A stretch of DNA of 64,000 nucleotides from Diabrotica undecimpunctata (lineage: Eukaryota; Arthropoda; Insecta; Coleoptera; Chrysomelidae), in NCBI RefSeq assembly GCF_040954645.1, contig NC_092810.1, positions 8,106,185 to 8,170,184 of the forward strand. Reading direction: 5' to 3'. The notes beneath the pieces are model-generated. The model saw only the letters and a list, made by a program, of their open reading frames with translations. It was not told the DNA's origin and ran no database searches. Made by a program: the position numbers and the translations under genes. Positions 1 to 10,865 of this stretch are shown here, in pieces (position 1 is the first letter of the stretch; each line of letters opens with the position of its first letter).

Positions 1-3
1 CTT

Positions 4-37
4 ATATATCCCAACAGTATTTTTGTATGGGATATAT
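4..37. repeat. 10-bp inverted repeat near piggyBac remnant
   Basis: ATATATCCCA at 4-13 is repeated in inverse at 28-37 (TGGGATATAT), a short hairpin. It lies just 3' of the minus-strand piggyBac C-terminal remnant, where subterminal repeats of such elements occur, but the element end is outside the window and the link is inference. Confidence 0.35.
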
Positions 38-68
38 AATCCCAAGAGTGCACATGAACGATAAATGT

Positions 69-206
69 TTATACATGATATGGGGTAAAACAATCGCTAC
101 ATAACGGAACATCACACATTTTACAAATAAATTTGGTACGTTTATTTTTATTATGTTGTGTACACCTTATACACTTCAAGCGAAGGTAAACGGTCGCCAA
201 CATTAC
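69..206 (-). pseudogene. piggyBac-like transposase, C-terminal cysteine-rich end
   Basis: Reading the minus strand from 206 down to a stop at 69-71 gives a short frame rich in paired cysteines: LKCIRCTQ, then KFICKMCDVPLCSDCF and YHV. Spaced CxxC pairs followed by PLC..CF and YH close to the stop are typical of the C-terminal zinc-binding domain of piggyBac (DDE_Tnp_1_7) transposases, which helps bind the transposon ends. An in-frame TGA at 207-209 cuts it off from the rest of the protein, and I see no catalytic domain upstream. Most likely the last 45 or so codons of a decayed piggyBac copy whose 3' end lies left of the window. Confidence 0.6.
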
Positions 207-669
207 TCATCACTGCGGCTGAATTGATTTTGATGAAAAAAAATTAATTTTTAATTATGTACTTAGATAGTTATTAAACTTGCTGACCTGACATCTTACA
301 GACAAGCTCTGATTATCAATAAACTTACAAATCAGTAATAATGATGAAGTTGTCTCCCACACGAATGTTTCAAAAGTGTTTAAGTCACTGACTTAAGGTC
401 GTTTTGAAAACAAAACAAATGTTTAACTTCTTAAAAGCCATGATTTTGTGTTCAAAATCTTACTTTTAATTGTCTTGAAACAAGAATTTGAACCTGCAAA
501 TAACATCACTGATTCTATTCCAAAGTAACATTTTTATATTCTTAAGCATAGAGAAAATTCCTTTCTGAAAAATTTACTTTTTTGACTTAAGACGTTTTGG
601 AATCCACCTTTTCAATTGTACAATTTTCAGTGACAATAAAGCATATTTTTATTCTATTCTAAAAACATA
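207..669. other. AT-rich stretch without recognisable gene
   Basis: No open frame with recognisable motifs on either strand. It could hold further decayed piggyBac sequence. It ends at the RTE target-site duplication. Confidence 0.5.
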
Positions 670-1829
670 CCACCATATATTCTTCTTCTTTAAGTGCCAT
701 CTCCGCAGCGAAGGTCGGCTATCATCATAGCTATTTGGACTTTTGGCACGACTTTCCTTGGATCTTTCCCTGCATAATCGGTTGGAGCAAGGTGTATTTC
801 TCCCCACGTGTAATATGTCCGATATATTCCAATTTTCTTGTTTTAATTTTATTTAATATTTCTATTTCTTTATTCTCATTCTCCCATTTTCAGAATTCTT
901 CTATACACCCACAGCTCGAATAATTCCAGTTTTCTCATTGATGTAGCATTCAAGGTCCAAGATTCTATTCCATTAAACAAAGTCGAAAAAATATAGCACC
1001 TTGCCAACCTAACTCTTAGTTCCAATTTTAAATCCCTTGTACATAGCACTCTTCTTCTATTCCGATTTTGATATCATGAATGTAATCATTTGGGGAGTTA
1101 ATCATTGTTCCCAGTTACGCATATTTGTCCACTTGTTCGACGTTGGTTCCGTTTATTAGAAGATTCTCGTTATTTCTTTGAGTTTTCGATATTCTCATAA
1201 ATTTCGTCTTCTTGACGTTCATTGTTAGACCGTACTCTTTTATATACTCCTCTATTCTGGTCACCAGTCTCTGAAGATCATCAATATTTTCCGCTAAGAT
1301 CACAGTGTCGTCCGCATATCTAATGTTGTTAATGGGAACTCTATTCACCTTTATTCCAGCTGTTTCACCCTCAAGAGCGTTTTTCAAGATCTCTTCAGAG
1401 TAGGCATTAAAAAGAATTTGCGACAATACGCATCTCTGTCTCACTCGACGTCTAATTGCAATTTCTTCTGACAGCTGTTCGTTAACACGTACTTTTGCTC
1501 GCTGTTTATAGTATAAATTTGATATGATCCTGAGGTCGTTGTAGTCAATCTTCTTTGATTTCAGGACATTCATTAATTGTTTATGTCGTACTTTATCGAA
1601 TGTTTTATTATAGTTAATAAAACATGCGTATATATCTTGATTGACGTCCAGGCATCTTTGTATCAGTATCTTAAGTGAAAAAAGAGCTTCACGCGTTCCT
1701 AGGCCTTTGCGAAAACCAAATTGTGTATCACTAACGTCTATGTCCAGTTTGTGATATATTCGGTTATAGATGACTTTATTAGTAACTTTAGCACATAAGA
1801 CATCAAGCTAATAGTGCCATAGTCGCTGC

Positions 1830-4085
1830 CATGGGCGCCCATGGGAGGGAGGGCAAGAGGGGGCAGTTGACCCCCCCTATCATTGGTAATATTATTTAAA
1901 AAATCAGTATGTATGTAAGAATATTTAAAAAAAAATACATTATTTACGCATATTGTGGCGAGAAACTTGCAACAATACCTCAAAACAGCAAACAACCGGA
2001 AACTAATCTAGCGAAATACTGAGAAATGCGGTAGGTACTTCCTTAACAATGCCTCGAATGTAGCTACCTACCATAATAATATTGTACAATGCAAAGAGGG
2101 ATTTTGAGATGTCGTACGTATCAAGCCTTAATTGGTAGAGAGTGTACCTGTACCAACAATTTTAAACTTTATTTCGTCCCATGTCAAATGCAAAATTTAC
2201 TCTCAAAAAAAATATCCGCTTAATAAATGCTACACGTTTTTACTTGTTTGACTTAAATATTTGGTATAGTGGCCTAGTAAATTTTATTGAAATCAAAAAA
2301 GTTTTAGAAACAATAATAGCAGATAACAAATTTAATTGCTCAACAAGATCAAGAGCACAGCAGCTTTCATGTGCCACATCTGATTCCACTTTTATAATTT
2401 CCCTAAATTTGATTTCCAAATATTCTTCTTTCTTAGAACCCATAGTAAACATTTTACAAACTAAATCAATAGATATGCTGGCAGTTAAAAATCATATACA
2501 GTTATTTCTTGATATGATAACAAAGCACAGACAAGAAGCGGAAACAACTTTTAAAACAATTTTTGAAAAGAGTACAAATGATGCCGAATCTCTAAGTATT
2601 ACCCTTGAAAAACCACGAATCGCTCCTAGAAAGCAAACACAACGGTCAAACCATACGGTTAATTCCGCTGAAGACTTTTTTAGAGTGTCATTATTTATTC
2701 CGTACCTAGATTCTTTAATTAGTTCTCTTGGTGTCAGATTTTCAGACGACAATAATAATCCTGGTATGTTATTGTATAACTTGCATCCCAAAAACATAAT
2801 AAAATTAACTTAAGAAGACCTCGCCAAAATAATAGAAATCATAAATAATTTATACAAAATTACTAATCTAAAAGAACAGGCATAATTGTGGCTCTATTAT
2901 TGGAAAAATCAAACCAATTTAGATGTAGAAGATATTTCAATGATAGAGCTACTAGACCATTGCTTATTTTACCCAGCTATAGCCCAAGCTATAGGAATTT
3001 CTCTGTGCCTTCCTCCCACTACATGCACGATTGAAAGATCATTTTCAACTCTTCGAAGGGTTAAAACCTGGATTAGGTCCACTATAAGTGAACAAAAATT
3101 AGATGGACTATGTATGATGAGCGTTCATAGAAATAAAATAGAAAACAATCGAAATAATTTTATTAAAAAAGTAATAGATGAGTTTGGACAAAAGCCCAGA
3201 AACCTTCAGTTTTTATTTTCACAAGATACAGAGCACTAGCCTTCAATATCAAGTTTACTTTTTACGTTTTGTTGGGTTTAACATTTTACCATTTTAGATT
3301 CTATTGGGAAATTATTCGTTTCAATAAATTATAATACATACAATACTAACTGAAAAAAAAAATGTTAATTTTTTTATAATAAATTATAACAAATAAATTT
3401 TTAATTAAATTTCTTCAATTGTTTACAACATAGTACAAATTTTTAATGTCAAATATAAATAACGATTTCCGAAGTGGAAATTGAAACGTCAATAAACGTA
3501 TTTTAACCTTTAATTGTGGCTTATTCCCATTTAAATATAAATTAAATATAAATAAGTTGGCACCCAGCGAAGTATTTGAAGATTGCACACATTTGACTAT
3601 TTATGCGATTTCGGCTAAGCATGGTAGTAGAAGGGTGTACACCCTACCCTAACCCTTTCAACGTAGTACAGTTTTGAATATTTGTTTTAATTTCCTAGTA
3701 AAAGAAATTTTTCAATTCAGATATTATGTTACTTACATATTATTTAAACTACACTATTGCTTGTGTTGCATTTCGTATCTCAGAGTACCTGCTTTTTTAT
3801 TACTATTTTTTAACATCCTTGCTTAAAATTGATTTTTTTATTCCTACATAAAAAATTTTGTATAATAAAATTTGTATGTATAAAGTCATACCATAAAATA
3901 TGTTGTTAATAATTTTTTGTTTAAGATTACTTTTACTTTTATGGTATTTCTTTACTGTTTGTAAATTATGTTTATATTTTTGCATTTTTGCAATCGGCTA
4001 TTTTGGTTTTTATTAAGTTGTATGGATCAAAATAAAAATTTGAGTTGACTTGCCCCCCCTGGATTTTGATATATGGGCGCCCATG
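1830..4085 (+). mobile_element. hAT element (ZMYM1-like), internally deleted, inside RTE A1
   Basis: CATGGGCGCCCAT at 1830-1842 is matched in inverse at 4073-4085. Outside it, TCGCTGC (1823-1829) and GCGCTGC (4086-4092) look like a worn 7-8 bp duplication of RTE sequence, since the RTE continues directly on the other side. G- and C-runs follow both ends. Inside is the C-terminal half of a ZMYM1-like hAT transposase. The transposase N-terminus is missing, so it could only move in trans. Confidence 0.8.
2181..3239 (+). pseudogene. hAT transposase C-terminal half (ZMYM1-like)
   Basis: One frame runs through 2181-3239 with in-frame stops at 2811-2813 and 2883-2885. The first part has a motif common in ZMYM1-like hAT proteins (SAEDFFRVSLFIPYLDSL), preceded by SRAQQLSCATSD-like sequence. 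The last part, LPPTTCTIERSFSTLRR followed by LDGLCMMSVHR, is the hAT C-terminal dimerisation domain. The zinc-finger and DUF4371 parts at the N-terminus, several hundred residues, are absent. It lies in the middle of the element at 1830-4085. A non-functional transposase remnant; family placement is firm, exact subfamily is not. Confidence 0.8.
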
Positions 4086-4660
4086 GCGCTGCATTTTCTT
4101 GCGTCTTTCTTTTTGGGGAAACAAATAAAAATCGACGTTAACCAATCTTTGGGTAATACGCCTGAACTATAAATTTGGTTTAAGAGTGTCACTAAAACAT
4201 CAATTTGCTCCTCATCTAGAAGTTTTAGGATATCTATGGTAAACATGTTAAGTCCTGGGCTTTTCCCATTCTTCATTATTTTCCCACCATATATTAGAAG
4301 TCTTTATTTCTTTGTAAGATTTTAAACTATGGTATAGAGCCAACCGGTAGGATTTTCCCTTTTATTTTGTTATTTATTTTTTTATTTTTGAATCAATTTC
4401 CATTTAGGTACGGCTACTCTAAAACGCTATTCGTCAGATATTTTAAATACGTATAAATTTAATAAAAAATTTAAATTGGATTTCAAATTGTTTTTCAATT
4501 AAGGAACCCTTGAATTAATTTCTAAACATTAAACAGCTTTGAACCTTTTTTAATTCTCGCCGTGTTCCGTAGCTTCGATCAACACAAATCCGGAACTCGC
4601 GTGCAGTGATGTTATGTTAAGCGCAAATAACAGTTCAATAATTAAAAACAATTGACTTAC

Positions 4661-4736
4661 TTAATTTCCGCTGGTGATTTCGCCATGAGCCAATGAACGT
4701 CATGTAGTTTCCTGCTGCCGATCGCGAGCAACTGAC
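4661..4736 (-). CDS. PH-domain host gene, internal exon (second half of domain)
   Basis: A 76-bp minus-strand exon. It has a good acceptor (TTTTTAATTCCAG then exon) and a consensus donor (exon then GTAAGT at 4655-4660). It begins with two bases that complete the glycine codon split by the exon at 9607-9804, and the reading continues without a break: QLLAIGSRKLHDVHWLMAK then SPAEI. The sequence is clearly richer in G+C than its surroundings. It supplies the last strands and the C-terminal helix, with the expected tryptophan, of a pleckstrin-homology domain. The next 3' exon is not in the window or is not recognisable. I do not recognise the gene; a lipid- or membrane-binding cytoskeletal or signalling role would be typical for the domain but is not shown here. 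Confidence 0.75.
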
Positions 4737-4869
4737 CTGGAATTAAAAATAGTAATTGTCAATTTTGCGTGGGATGCACTTAAATTATTGCAAAAAACGG
4801 TGTTTGTATAGAATAAAACAGGTATAGAAAACAAAATGAAAAATATTCGATTATATCCAGAGCTGGTAG

Positions 4870-7765
4870 CAGTGCCGGATTTAGATCATCTACCGCCAGG
4901 GGGTGTCATACTATACCGTCACTCTCCAGTAGGTCTTAGGTTAACAATTCATTAAAATTATTTGAATATTATTAGGTAATTTATTACAAATATACAAAAA
5001 AGCCTCAAAGACACAAACTCACAACTTAGTAAATTGATATAATTATTTACAAACAAATTTTCCTGAAATTCCTACTTGCAAACAGGTCGATGATGTTATT
5101 AAAATCTAATTTTCTAGGCAGATCATTATTATTGACGGGCAGACCCGTTTTAAAGAGGAAAATGATCTTTCACCAGCTGCGTTAGTAACCATCAACGATA
5201 AGAAGATTCTTAGTGCTACGTCTACGTTTGGAAGGATTGCAATTATATTATTTTTATGCAAAAGCTTCATCACAAAAGCAGCACTGTGAGTTGTTGGATT
5301 TTTATACTCAACTTGGCCTAGTAGTGATATTATAAAATGTTTTAATTTAATACACTCACTTGCTAGAGATATATCCAAGTCATTCGAATAAATATTCACT
5401 AATACAGACGCTTTGTCTCTCTGAAAGAGGCAGAGAAAATAAAATGAGAAAGTGATGGCAAGATCTTCATAAGCTTTTCCTCTAGATTTCAGATTATTTG
5501 CCAAATAATCAATTGTTTTATACAGCACTTGGGTTCTAATCTTATTTTGCTGTGTAAGGATCTCTTCTGTATCTGCTTCGTCAAACTGTAATTTTCTTTT
5601 GCGACTTCTAATTTCTTTGCTGTATTTCGTTTGTTGTGATAAGAGCTGCCCCTTTGTTCAAATAAATTACATTTATCACGAAGAGACTAGTAAAAATGTT
5701 GTAATGGTACACAATTGTTGGACACTTAACAAAGACGAACATGTATATAAGTAAATATTTGCGTTTTGTAAAGATTTACTCGCTAGGTCAGTTCTTTCCA
5801 GTACTTTGAACCAAAAGGCAGCCTAAATACCAAATTCTAACGTAGCCATCTTTTCGTGTAAATTATTTGCTTGACAGCGAACTAGCATCTTCTCTTCGTC
5901 GTTACAGGATAACTCTAAAAGTGCTTGATTTATATCTTGATAGCATAAATTAAGAGCTTTTAATGCATTAAATCGTCCTGACCAACGAGTCACATTTACT
6001 CTTTTTGGAACAAATGTGGTGTGGCCACAATTTTTCAATAGATCAGTGAGTCGTTTCCATCTGTAAGTTGAAGCTGAGAAAAAAACATAAATTTCTTCAG
6101 CAACTAAAAAAAAAGAAGTACTTTCCATAGTGCATTCTGCTGCATGTTGCACAATCAAATTTTTGCACATGGTACGTATTTTGCCAAACTATTCCTAGAT
6201 TTTATTCGGGCTCGGAGACCGCTATAAACGCCAGACATGTTATTCGCATTGTCATACGATTGTCCCCTGCAGTCATCGATATTTATATTCAGGTTGGACA
6301 AAATTTTTACAATGCTAGCTTCCATATCTTCGGCTTTGTGGCCAGTGTTGTCTAAAAACTGTATGAACTTATCGACAGGTATTCCGGTGTCCGAGCAATA
6401 CCTAATAATGAATGTCAGTTGATCTGTACGTGTTATATCAGGCGTATAGTCAACACTGATTGAATAATATTTTCCCCAGTGAATTTGTTTTAAAATTCCT
6501 TCTAATATGTGGTCCAAAAATTTAAAACAAATCGTTTTTGATAAATAAGGTACTGAACCACAGCTTTTTGAAGCATATTTTTCAATATTTTCTTTTCAAA
6601 GAGGATCATATTCCGTCAACAACTCTAGTAATCCAAGGTAGTTACCATTGCTAGTAGAACCAAATTTTTCATCGGTTCCTCTAAAAGGTAGTCCCCTACT
6701 AGCTAAGAATTTTATGACACTAACGACTCTTTGTAATATGTTTCGCCAATATGTGGTCTCATGTTTAATCTGTTGCCGCAGAGAATCATCGATCTTTCTC
6801 ATACTCAATGAATTTCTTGAAACAAAATTTTTAAGACGTTCTAAATGAACAACTGACCTTTCATGACTGTCACATTTTTCTTTAGCCTTTTTCCAGTCGT
6901 CAAATCCAGTAAAAAAAGAAAAAGTGCTATTTTTGCTTGAAAAGAGTCAACAATATAAGCAAAATAAAGAGCCTGTGCTTTTGGAATAAACTAATCAGTC
7001 ACGCCGAATTTTTAGTGCGGTACCTGTTTTGCTTTCCTATTTTCCTTTTTGAAGATTCAAAGTCTTAAGAATTAAGACCTTGTGTTTTGAATTCGTTCAG
7101 CTCTTCATCTACACAATTTCTTGGCCAGAATTTCTTTTTCAGGTTTCAGGATGTCACTCGATATCACAAAGTGGGTCTGAAATTGCTGTGGATGAATATC
7201 TCGACGTGGTGAAGACCCTGCTGCAAATTTTATTTTATTAAAAAAGTAACTAAAGCAGTCAAATAAACCTACCTTCTAAAATATCTGAAACTGTTGCAAT
7301 TGGATCGTCTTGAAAAGAAGTGCTCGTTGGTATACTATCTTGCCTGGATTTGGTAAAAAAAGCTGAATCTTGGGTTTTTTTTTAATACTGCATTTAATTT
7401 TTGTTGTTTTTCCAACTTTTGTCGTTTCCAAAATGCACATAAGTAAAATTTGAGACTAGCCTCAAAAACTGCGCTAACACGACTGACGACATGGCGTGTT
7501 GGAGCCGGACACACTGCCACCAGGCGCAGTGCTGCTGGCCGATTTCCCGGAAACATGAAACGTGTTTTAGTGCAACCTGTTATCGCAGGCACGGATCTTA
7601 TCGGTGACGAGACGAAGTTTTATTACCATGCTATTTCAAAAAATCAACCCCATAAATTTGAAATATCCACATATAGAATTAAAAAGTGATGGGAGTGACG
7701 TACCGCCTCTCAAAATTTACCTCCGGGGGCTAATAGTCCCATAGCCCCCCCTTAATCCGGCACTG
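4870..7765 (-). mobile_element. hAT element (ZMYM1-like), full length with perfect TSD
   Basis: The ends are CAGTGCCGGATT at 4870 and its inverse AATCCGGCACTG ending at 7765. GCTGGTAG flanks both ends (4862-4869 and 7766-7773), a perfect 8-bp duplication as made by hAT transposases. The 2896-bp element carries a broken minus-strand transposase. It sits in the intron between the two PH-domain exons. The exact duplication suggests a fairly recent insertion even though the coding region has decayed. Confidence 0.92.
5106..7140 (-). pseudogene. hAT transposase (ZMYM1-like), broken by frameshifts
   Basis: In minus-strand order: 6596-6808 holds MRKIDDSLRQQIKHETTYW and FLASRGLPFRGTDEKFG, the region after the TTF-type finger. 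6155-6517 holds GKYYSISVDYTPDITRTDQL and CRGQSYDNANNMSG, the DUF4371 part with the catalytic-core aspartates. 5823-6170 holds RVNVTRWSGRFNAL. 5106-5528 holds the C-terminal dimerisation motif (TNAAGERSFSSLKRV). These pieces are in different frames with stops between them, so the gene is dead. A remnant of the N-terminal finger (FTGFDDWKKAK-like) is visible near 6890. The order and spacing match one ZMYM1-like transposase of roughly 700 residues. Confidence 0.85.
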
Positions 7766-7773
7766 GCTGGTAG

Positions 7774-8235
7774 CATTTATGAAAAGTGGAATGTGATTTG
7801 ACTTTTAAACCACTTTTATCAGCTATACACAATAACACAAATTAAGCCTATTACATTAATGGTATCATAAAAGGTCCTAAATAAATAGGTACTATGACCA
7901 TTTATTTTTGTTCTTTTATGTATCTTTTTAAAAAGAGAATTTTAATTTTAGAGAAAACAGTTTTTTTTATTAAGCAAAAACCCGCTTCAATCTAATAAGG
8001 TTATTAGCGGAAATGTAACAGTTAATGACACTTGGCTTAATAAATTAAAGCCTTTTAAAAACAAAAGTAAGTTATCTATAGGGTTTTCTGAATTTAAAAT
8101 GCCTTTAAAATTGTTTGGTACATGGTATTTAACTCTGTGATGATTGAACTTTTCACACTTTTCCCCTAGTACATTTTTTTTTATCTCCTGAAGCTTTTGA
8201 TGGTGTGGATTTCTATTTACTGTTCCAGTTCTCAA
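7774..8235. other. Intronic AT-rich stretch, nothing recognised
   Basis: It lies between the hAT element and an RNase H remnant. No coding or repeat signature was recognised. Confidence 0.5.
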
Positions 8236-8239
8236 ACAG

Positions 8240-8600
8240 GTGCCTTGTGAAGTAGCTTTTTAGGTCCATACTTACAGGTTGGGTGATATGGGCATGTTGT
8301 TGTCGTTTATGGCTTGTTTAGCATTTTTGCCTGCTGCTTCGTAACCTGCTATTCCAAGATGTGATGGGACCCAGAGAAACTTAATGCTTGTATCTTTTTT
8401 TTTTCAATTGTCCTATTGCCAGATTCCAGTAATAGCTTAAGAAGGTATCCATGACTTCTACGACACGGAGCAAGATACCCTGGCATCTTTCGGCTGAGTA
8501 GAATACTATGCCAGAAGACCCCAGCGTAGCAGCGGATTAACCGTGTTCCGGCTAAAACCCTAACCACCGTTCCAGAGAGGTGGTCTTGCCACTCAATGTA
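8240..8600 (-). pseudogene. RNase H remnant of an I/Jockey-type LINE
   Basis: Minus-strand reading near 8280-8395 gives IKFLWVPSHLGIAGYEAAG followed by KNAKQAIND. This is the last motif of the LINE-encoded RNase H domain (normally WVPSHxGIxGNExAD, here worn). Upstream, across a frameshift in an A-rich run, LLKLLLESGNRTI at about 8400-8470 reads like the segment that normally precedes it. Everything further 5' is unrecognisable. It may be a SINE or LINE scrap. Confidence 0.55.
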
Positions 8601-8697
8601 CAACTAAAATAAAAATCTAAAAACTTATAAATAACCATACATATTACCGTAAATCAGAAAATATTTCAGACGTTAGGCCATAAACTAATAAATAATA

Positions 8698-9010
8698 TTA
8701 ACCATAATTTTCAGATCCCTTATTTAATTTCCTCCTCTGTCTTCCTGCTCCTTTTTCTTCATCACACCAGAAATCAGACGTGGGAGCGTCCGGTACCCTA
8801 CAAACAGTACAGTCTGTCAAGGCAGATTTGCCTATTCTATTTGTAAAGGTGCCAAAACTACCATGCCCGGTCGGAAACTGCGTCAGGAAGTAGTCTAGTT
8901 TCCTGAACTTACATTTCCACCACGGCCTCAAATCGGGAATAAGCTCCTTCGTCCACCTTGTCTTTCTGCTACCATTCGCCCATTGTCTTATCAAGTACTT
9001 TTTATACAAA
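8698..9010 (-). pseudogene. R1-clade LINE, C-terminal remnant
   Basis: The minus-strand frame contains RWTKELIPDLRPW, then LDYFLTQFPTGHGSFGTF and RIGKSALTDCTVC. W.LIPDL.PW, FLTQ.LTGHG.F and a following cysteine pair are the C-terminal signature of R1/TRAS-type LINE reverse-transcriptase proteins. The usual closing histidine-cysteine pair is not visible. Only about 100 codons remain and no RT core is present nearby. Confidence 0.6.
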
Positions 9011-9114
9011 AATTTTTGCGTAATGCGCCTCGTGACCATATGCAAAAAAGACAAAAAAAATCTTTTTCGAGTAAAAAATAGTTCAAAGTGCATGAGAGGT
9101 AAGATGGGGGTCAA

Positions 9115-9606
9115 GAAAAAAGTGAATCAGCGAGTTCAAAATCACGACAAACTCCAAAAATTTTATTTTCTCGGCCTTCTGTCATAAAATTTTTATCTTT
9201 TTCTATTTAAATCGTTGTCTCAGATGACAAGGTATTCAAATATGCTATTTTCAAACAACTATTTTAATAATCGAAATCGCATTTCCTCTTCTGCTCTCAC
9301 AATGTAACTTCTTTAACTTTGAAAACATTTTTAAATATTTGTCCTTTGTCTAGTGTTGTATAAATGTATTATTTTATGTTTATAACACTCATAGAAGTGC
9401 TGGATAGCCTACAACTTTGACGAAATGCCCCTGAAGATGCTCTGAGAGCTAAAGTACTTGGGCAATATTTAATAATTAAAAACTGTGCTCTGCATTATAT
9501 TTGAGTAAAGTTGAAAAAATTAAACACTAAATTTATTTTATCATTTCCAAAAGGTGTATTCTTTAGTCAAACACACAGAATGTAATTATTTACAAAAAGA
9601 ACATAC
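9115..9606. other. Intronic AT-rich stretch, nothing recognised
   Basis: It lies between the R1 remnant and the PH-domain exon. It holds no recognisable coding sequence and acts as intron of the minus-strand host gene. Confidence 0.5.
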
Positions 9607-9804
9607 CCATATGGCAAGCGTGTGGAAATTTCGGCCTTCGCGGCACTTGTCTGGTCCATTCGCCTACAGCTAATAATTCCGGTGCGTCACTAATACGAAC
9701 GCAGCCTTTCGGCCTGTTTAAGCCTTTATCCGAATACCAGGCTAACGTCGAATCCTCATAAAGAACTACCCACTCCTCGCACCATTTTGGACAAAAGAAG
9801 CCGC
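9607..9804 (-). CDS. PH-domain host gene, internal exon (first half of domain)
   Basis: A 198-bp minus-strand exon bounded by an acceptor (TATTTTTTGTTGCAG) and a donor (GTATGT at 9601-9606). With the phase set by the split codon it translates with no stop: GFFCPKWCEEWVVLYEDSTL, AWYSDKGLNRPKGCVRIS, DAPELLAVGEW, TRQVPRRPKFPHACHMG. W-VVL-ED-TL-WYSD is the opening strand pattern of a PH domain (RWFVLxxxxLxYY), and the domain is completed by the exon at 4661-4736 across a phase-1 intron of 4870 bp. The coding sequence is far richer in G+C than its surroundings, as expected for conserved host sequence. Upstream exons should lie beyond 9804 on the minus strand, but I could not identify any. The gene name is unknown to me. 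Confidence 0.78.
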
Positions 9805-9952
9805 CTGCAACAAAAAATACTGCTATTATCTATGGATTTAAATTATTCACTGATAAATTTATGTAACAGATATGTAACTAAATTAAATTTATTTAACGTA
9901 TTTAGTAAAAATGGTAAAATAAGAACAATATAGAGATGTATTAAAAAATATG

Positions 9953-10609
9953 CTGCTGGTAAGCAGGAAGCAACAGCCTGCTCGACAGTTACGGATAAGT
10001 AACATACTAATTGACCATGTAGAATCTTATGTGTACCTTGGCACCAACGTAAATGCAAAATGGGAACAGGCCACAGAAATTAAGGCGAGAATAGAACGAG
10101 CTAGAGCAGCATACGAAAAAGCTCCTCATAAGCAGGGATTTGTCTCTTCCCCTAAAACTACGTCTAGTTAAATGCTACATTTTTCCGATCTTACTGTATG
10201 GTGTGGAGGCCTGGACGCTGACGGAGACGCTCACGAGAAAACTAGAAGCATTCGAAATGTGGGTGTACCGACGCATTCTTCGTATATCCTGGACCGAACA
10301 TGTCACCAACATAGAGGTAATCCAAAGAATCGGAAAGGAGAAAGAAATCGTGAATACAATTAAACAAAGAAAGCTTGAATATCTAGGCCACATATTGAGA
10401 CACGATAAGTACCGTCTACTGCAATTGATTGTCCAGGGAAAAATAGACAGTAAGCGACGGCCAGGCAGGAGAAGACACTCGTGGCTCCAAAATTTGAGGA
10501 AGTGGTTCGGGCTCACATCGGTCGAACTATTCAGAAGCGCTGCAAACAAGATCAGAATTGCCATGTTAATAGCCAACGTTCTCAACGGACAGTGCACTTG
10601 AAGAAGAAG
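9953..10609 (+). mobile_element. RTE-clade LINE 3' fragment
   Basis: A 13-bp duplication ATTAAAAAATATG flanks it (9940-9952 and 10610-10622). The coding part includes VESYVYLGTNVNAKW, LYGVEAWTLTETLTRKLEAF, YRRILRISWTEHV, KLEYLGHILRHDKY and GRRRHSWLQNLRKWFG, the post-RT C-terminal region of RTE proteins. A frameshift near 10130-10170 separates two parts. It ends TGA-AGAAGAAG, the tail shared by the RTE copies here. It lies upstream of the PH exon, probably in intron. Confidence 0.9.
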
Positions 10610-10622
10610 ATTAAAAAATATG

Positions 10623-10865
10623 ACGAACAACAAATCACACTTTAGTTTTCTAGCAAAAAGCAAAGAGTATATATAGTCAATTATATCTTAGCGCAGAAGA
10701 GATACCTAATTCTCATTATAGCGGAACCCTGATTATCCGTGGTTCACGGAACCGGACGTGGCACGGATAATCAAACAAAAAAACAGGTTTCTACATAAAT
10801 CAGATATACTCAAAAACATCAAAAACCATTCTTCATCTTCCTCTTCTTTTTTTTGTATGTAGGCG
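10623..10865. other. Short AT-rich spacer with pogo-like end sequence
   Basis: It contains GGAACCCTGATTATCCG at 10723-10739 followed shortly by an imperfect inverse (CGGATAATCA), which recalls a pogo/Tigger-type terminus. There is no transposase and no partner end, so it is not called as an element. Confidence 0.25.

Larger units (their letters stand above)
682..4283 (-). mobile_element. RTE-clade LINE copy A1, 5'-truncated, split by hAT
   Basis: A minus-strand RTE copy whose 3' end (stop TAA at 690-692, then a GAAGAAGAA-type tail) lies at 682 and whose truncated 5' end lies at 4283. CCACCATATATT occurs at 670-681 and again at 4284-4295, a 12-bp target-site duplication that proves both limits. 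The reverse-transcriptase frame includes GVRQ-like (here VRQRCVLSQ), NNIRYADDTVILAEN near 1310 and NVKKTKFMRIS. It is closely similar to the 17491-19647 copy. The RT reading is interrupted at 1830-4085 by a hAT element: the part upstream of the break (MKNGKSPG, LVTLLNQIYSSGVLPKDWL) resumes at 4093-4283. Stops and frameshifts make it a dead copy. Confidence 0.9.

Noticed and set aside
10723..10765. Possible pogo/Tigger terminus (GGAACCCTGATTATCCG)
   Set aside because: Only one end is visible, with no partner and no TA-flanked pair in the window.
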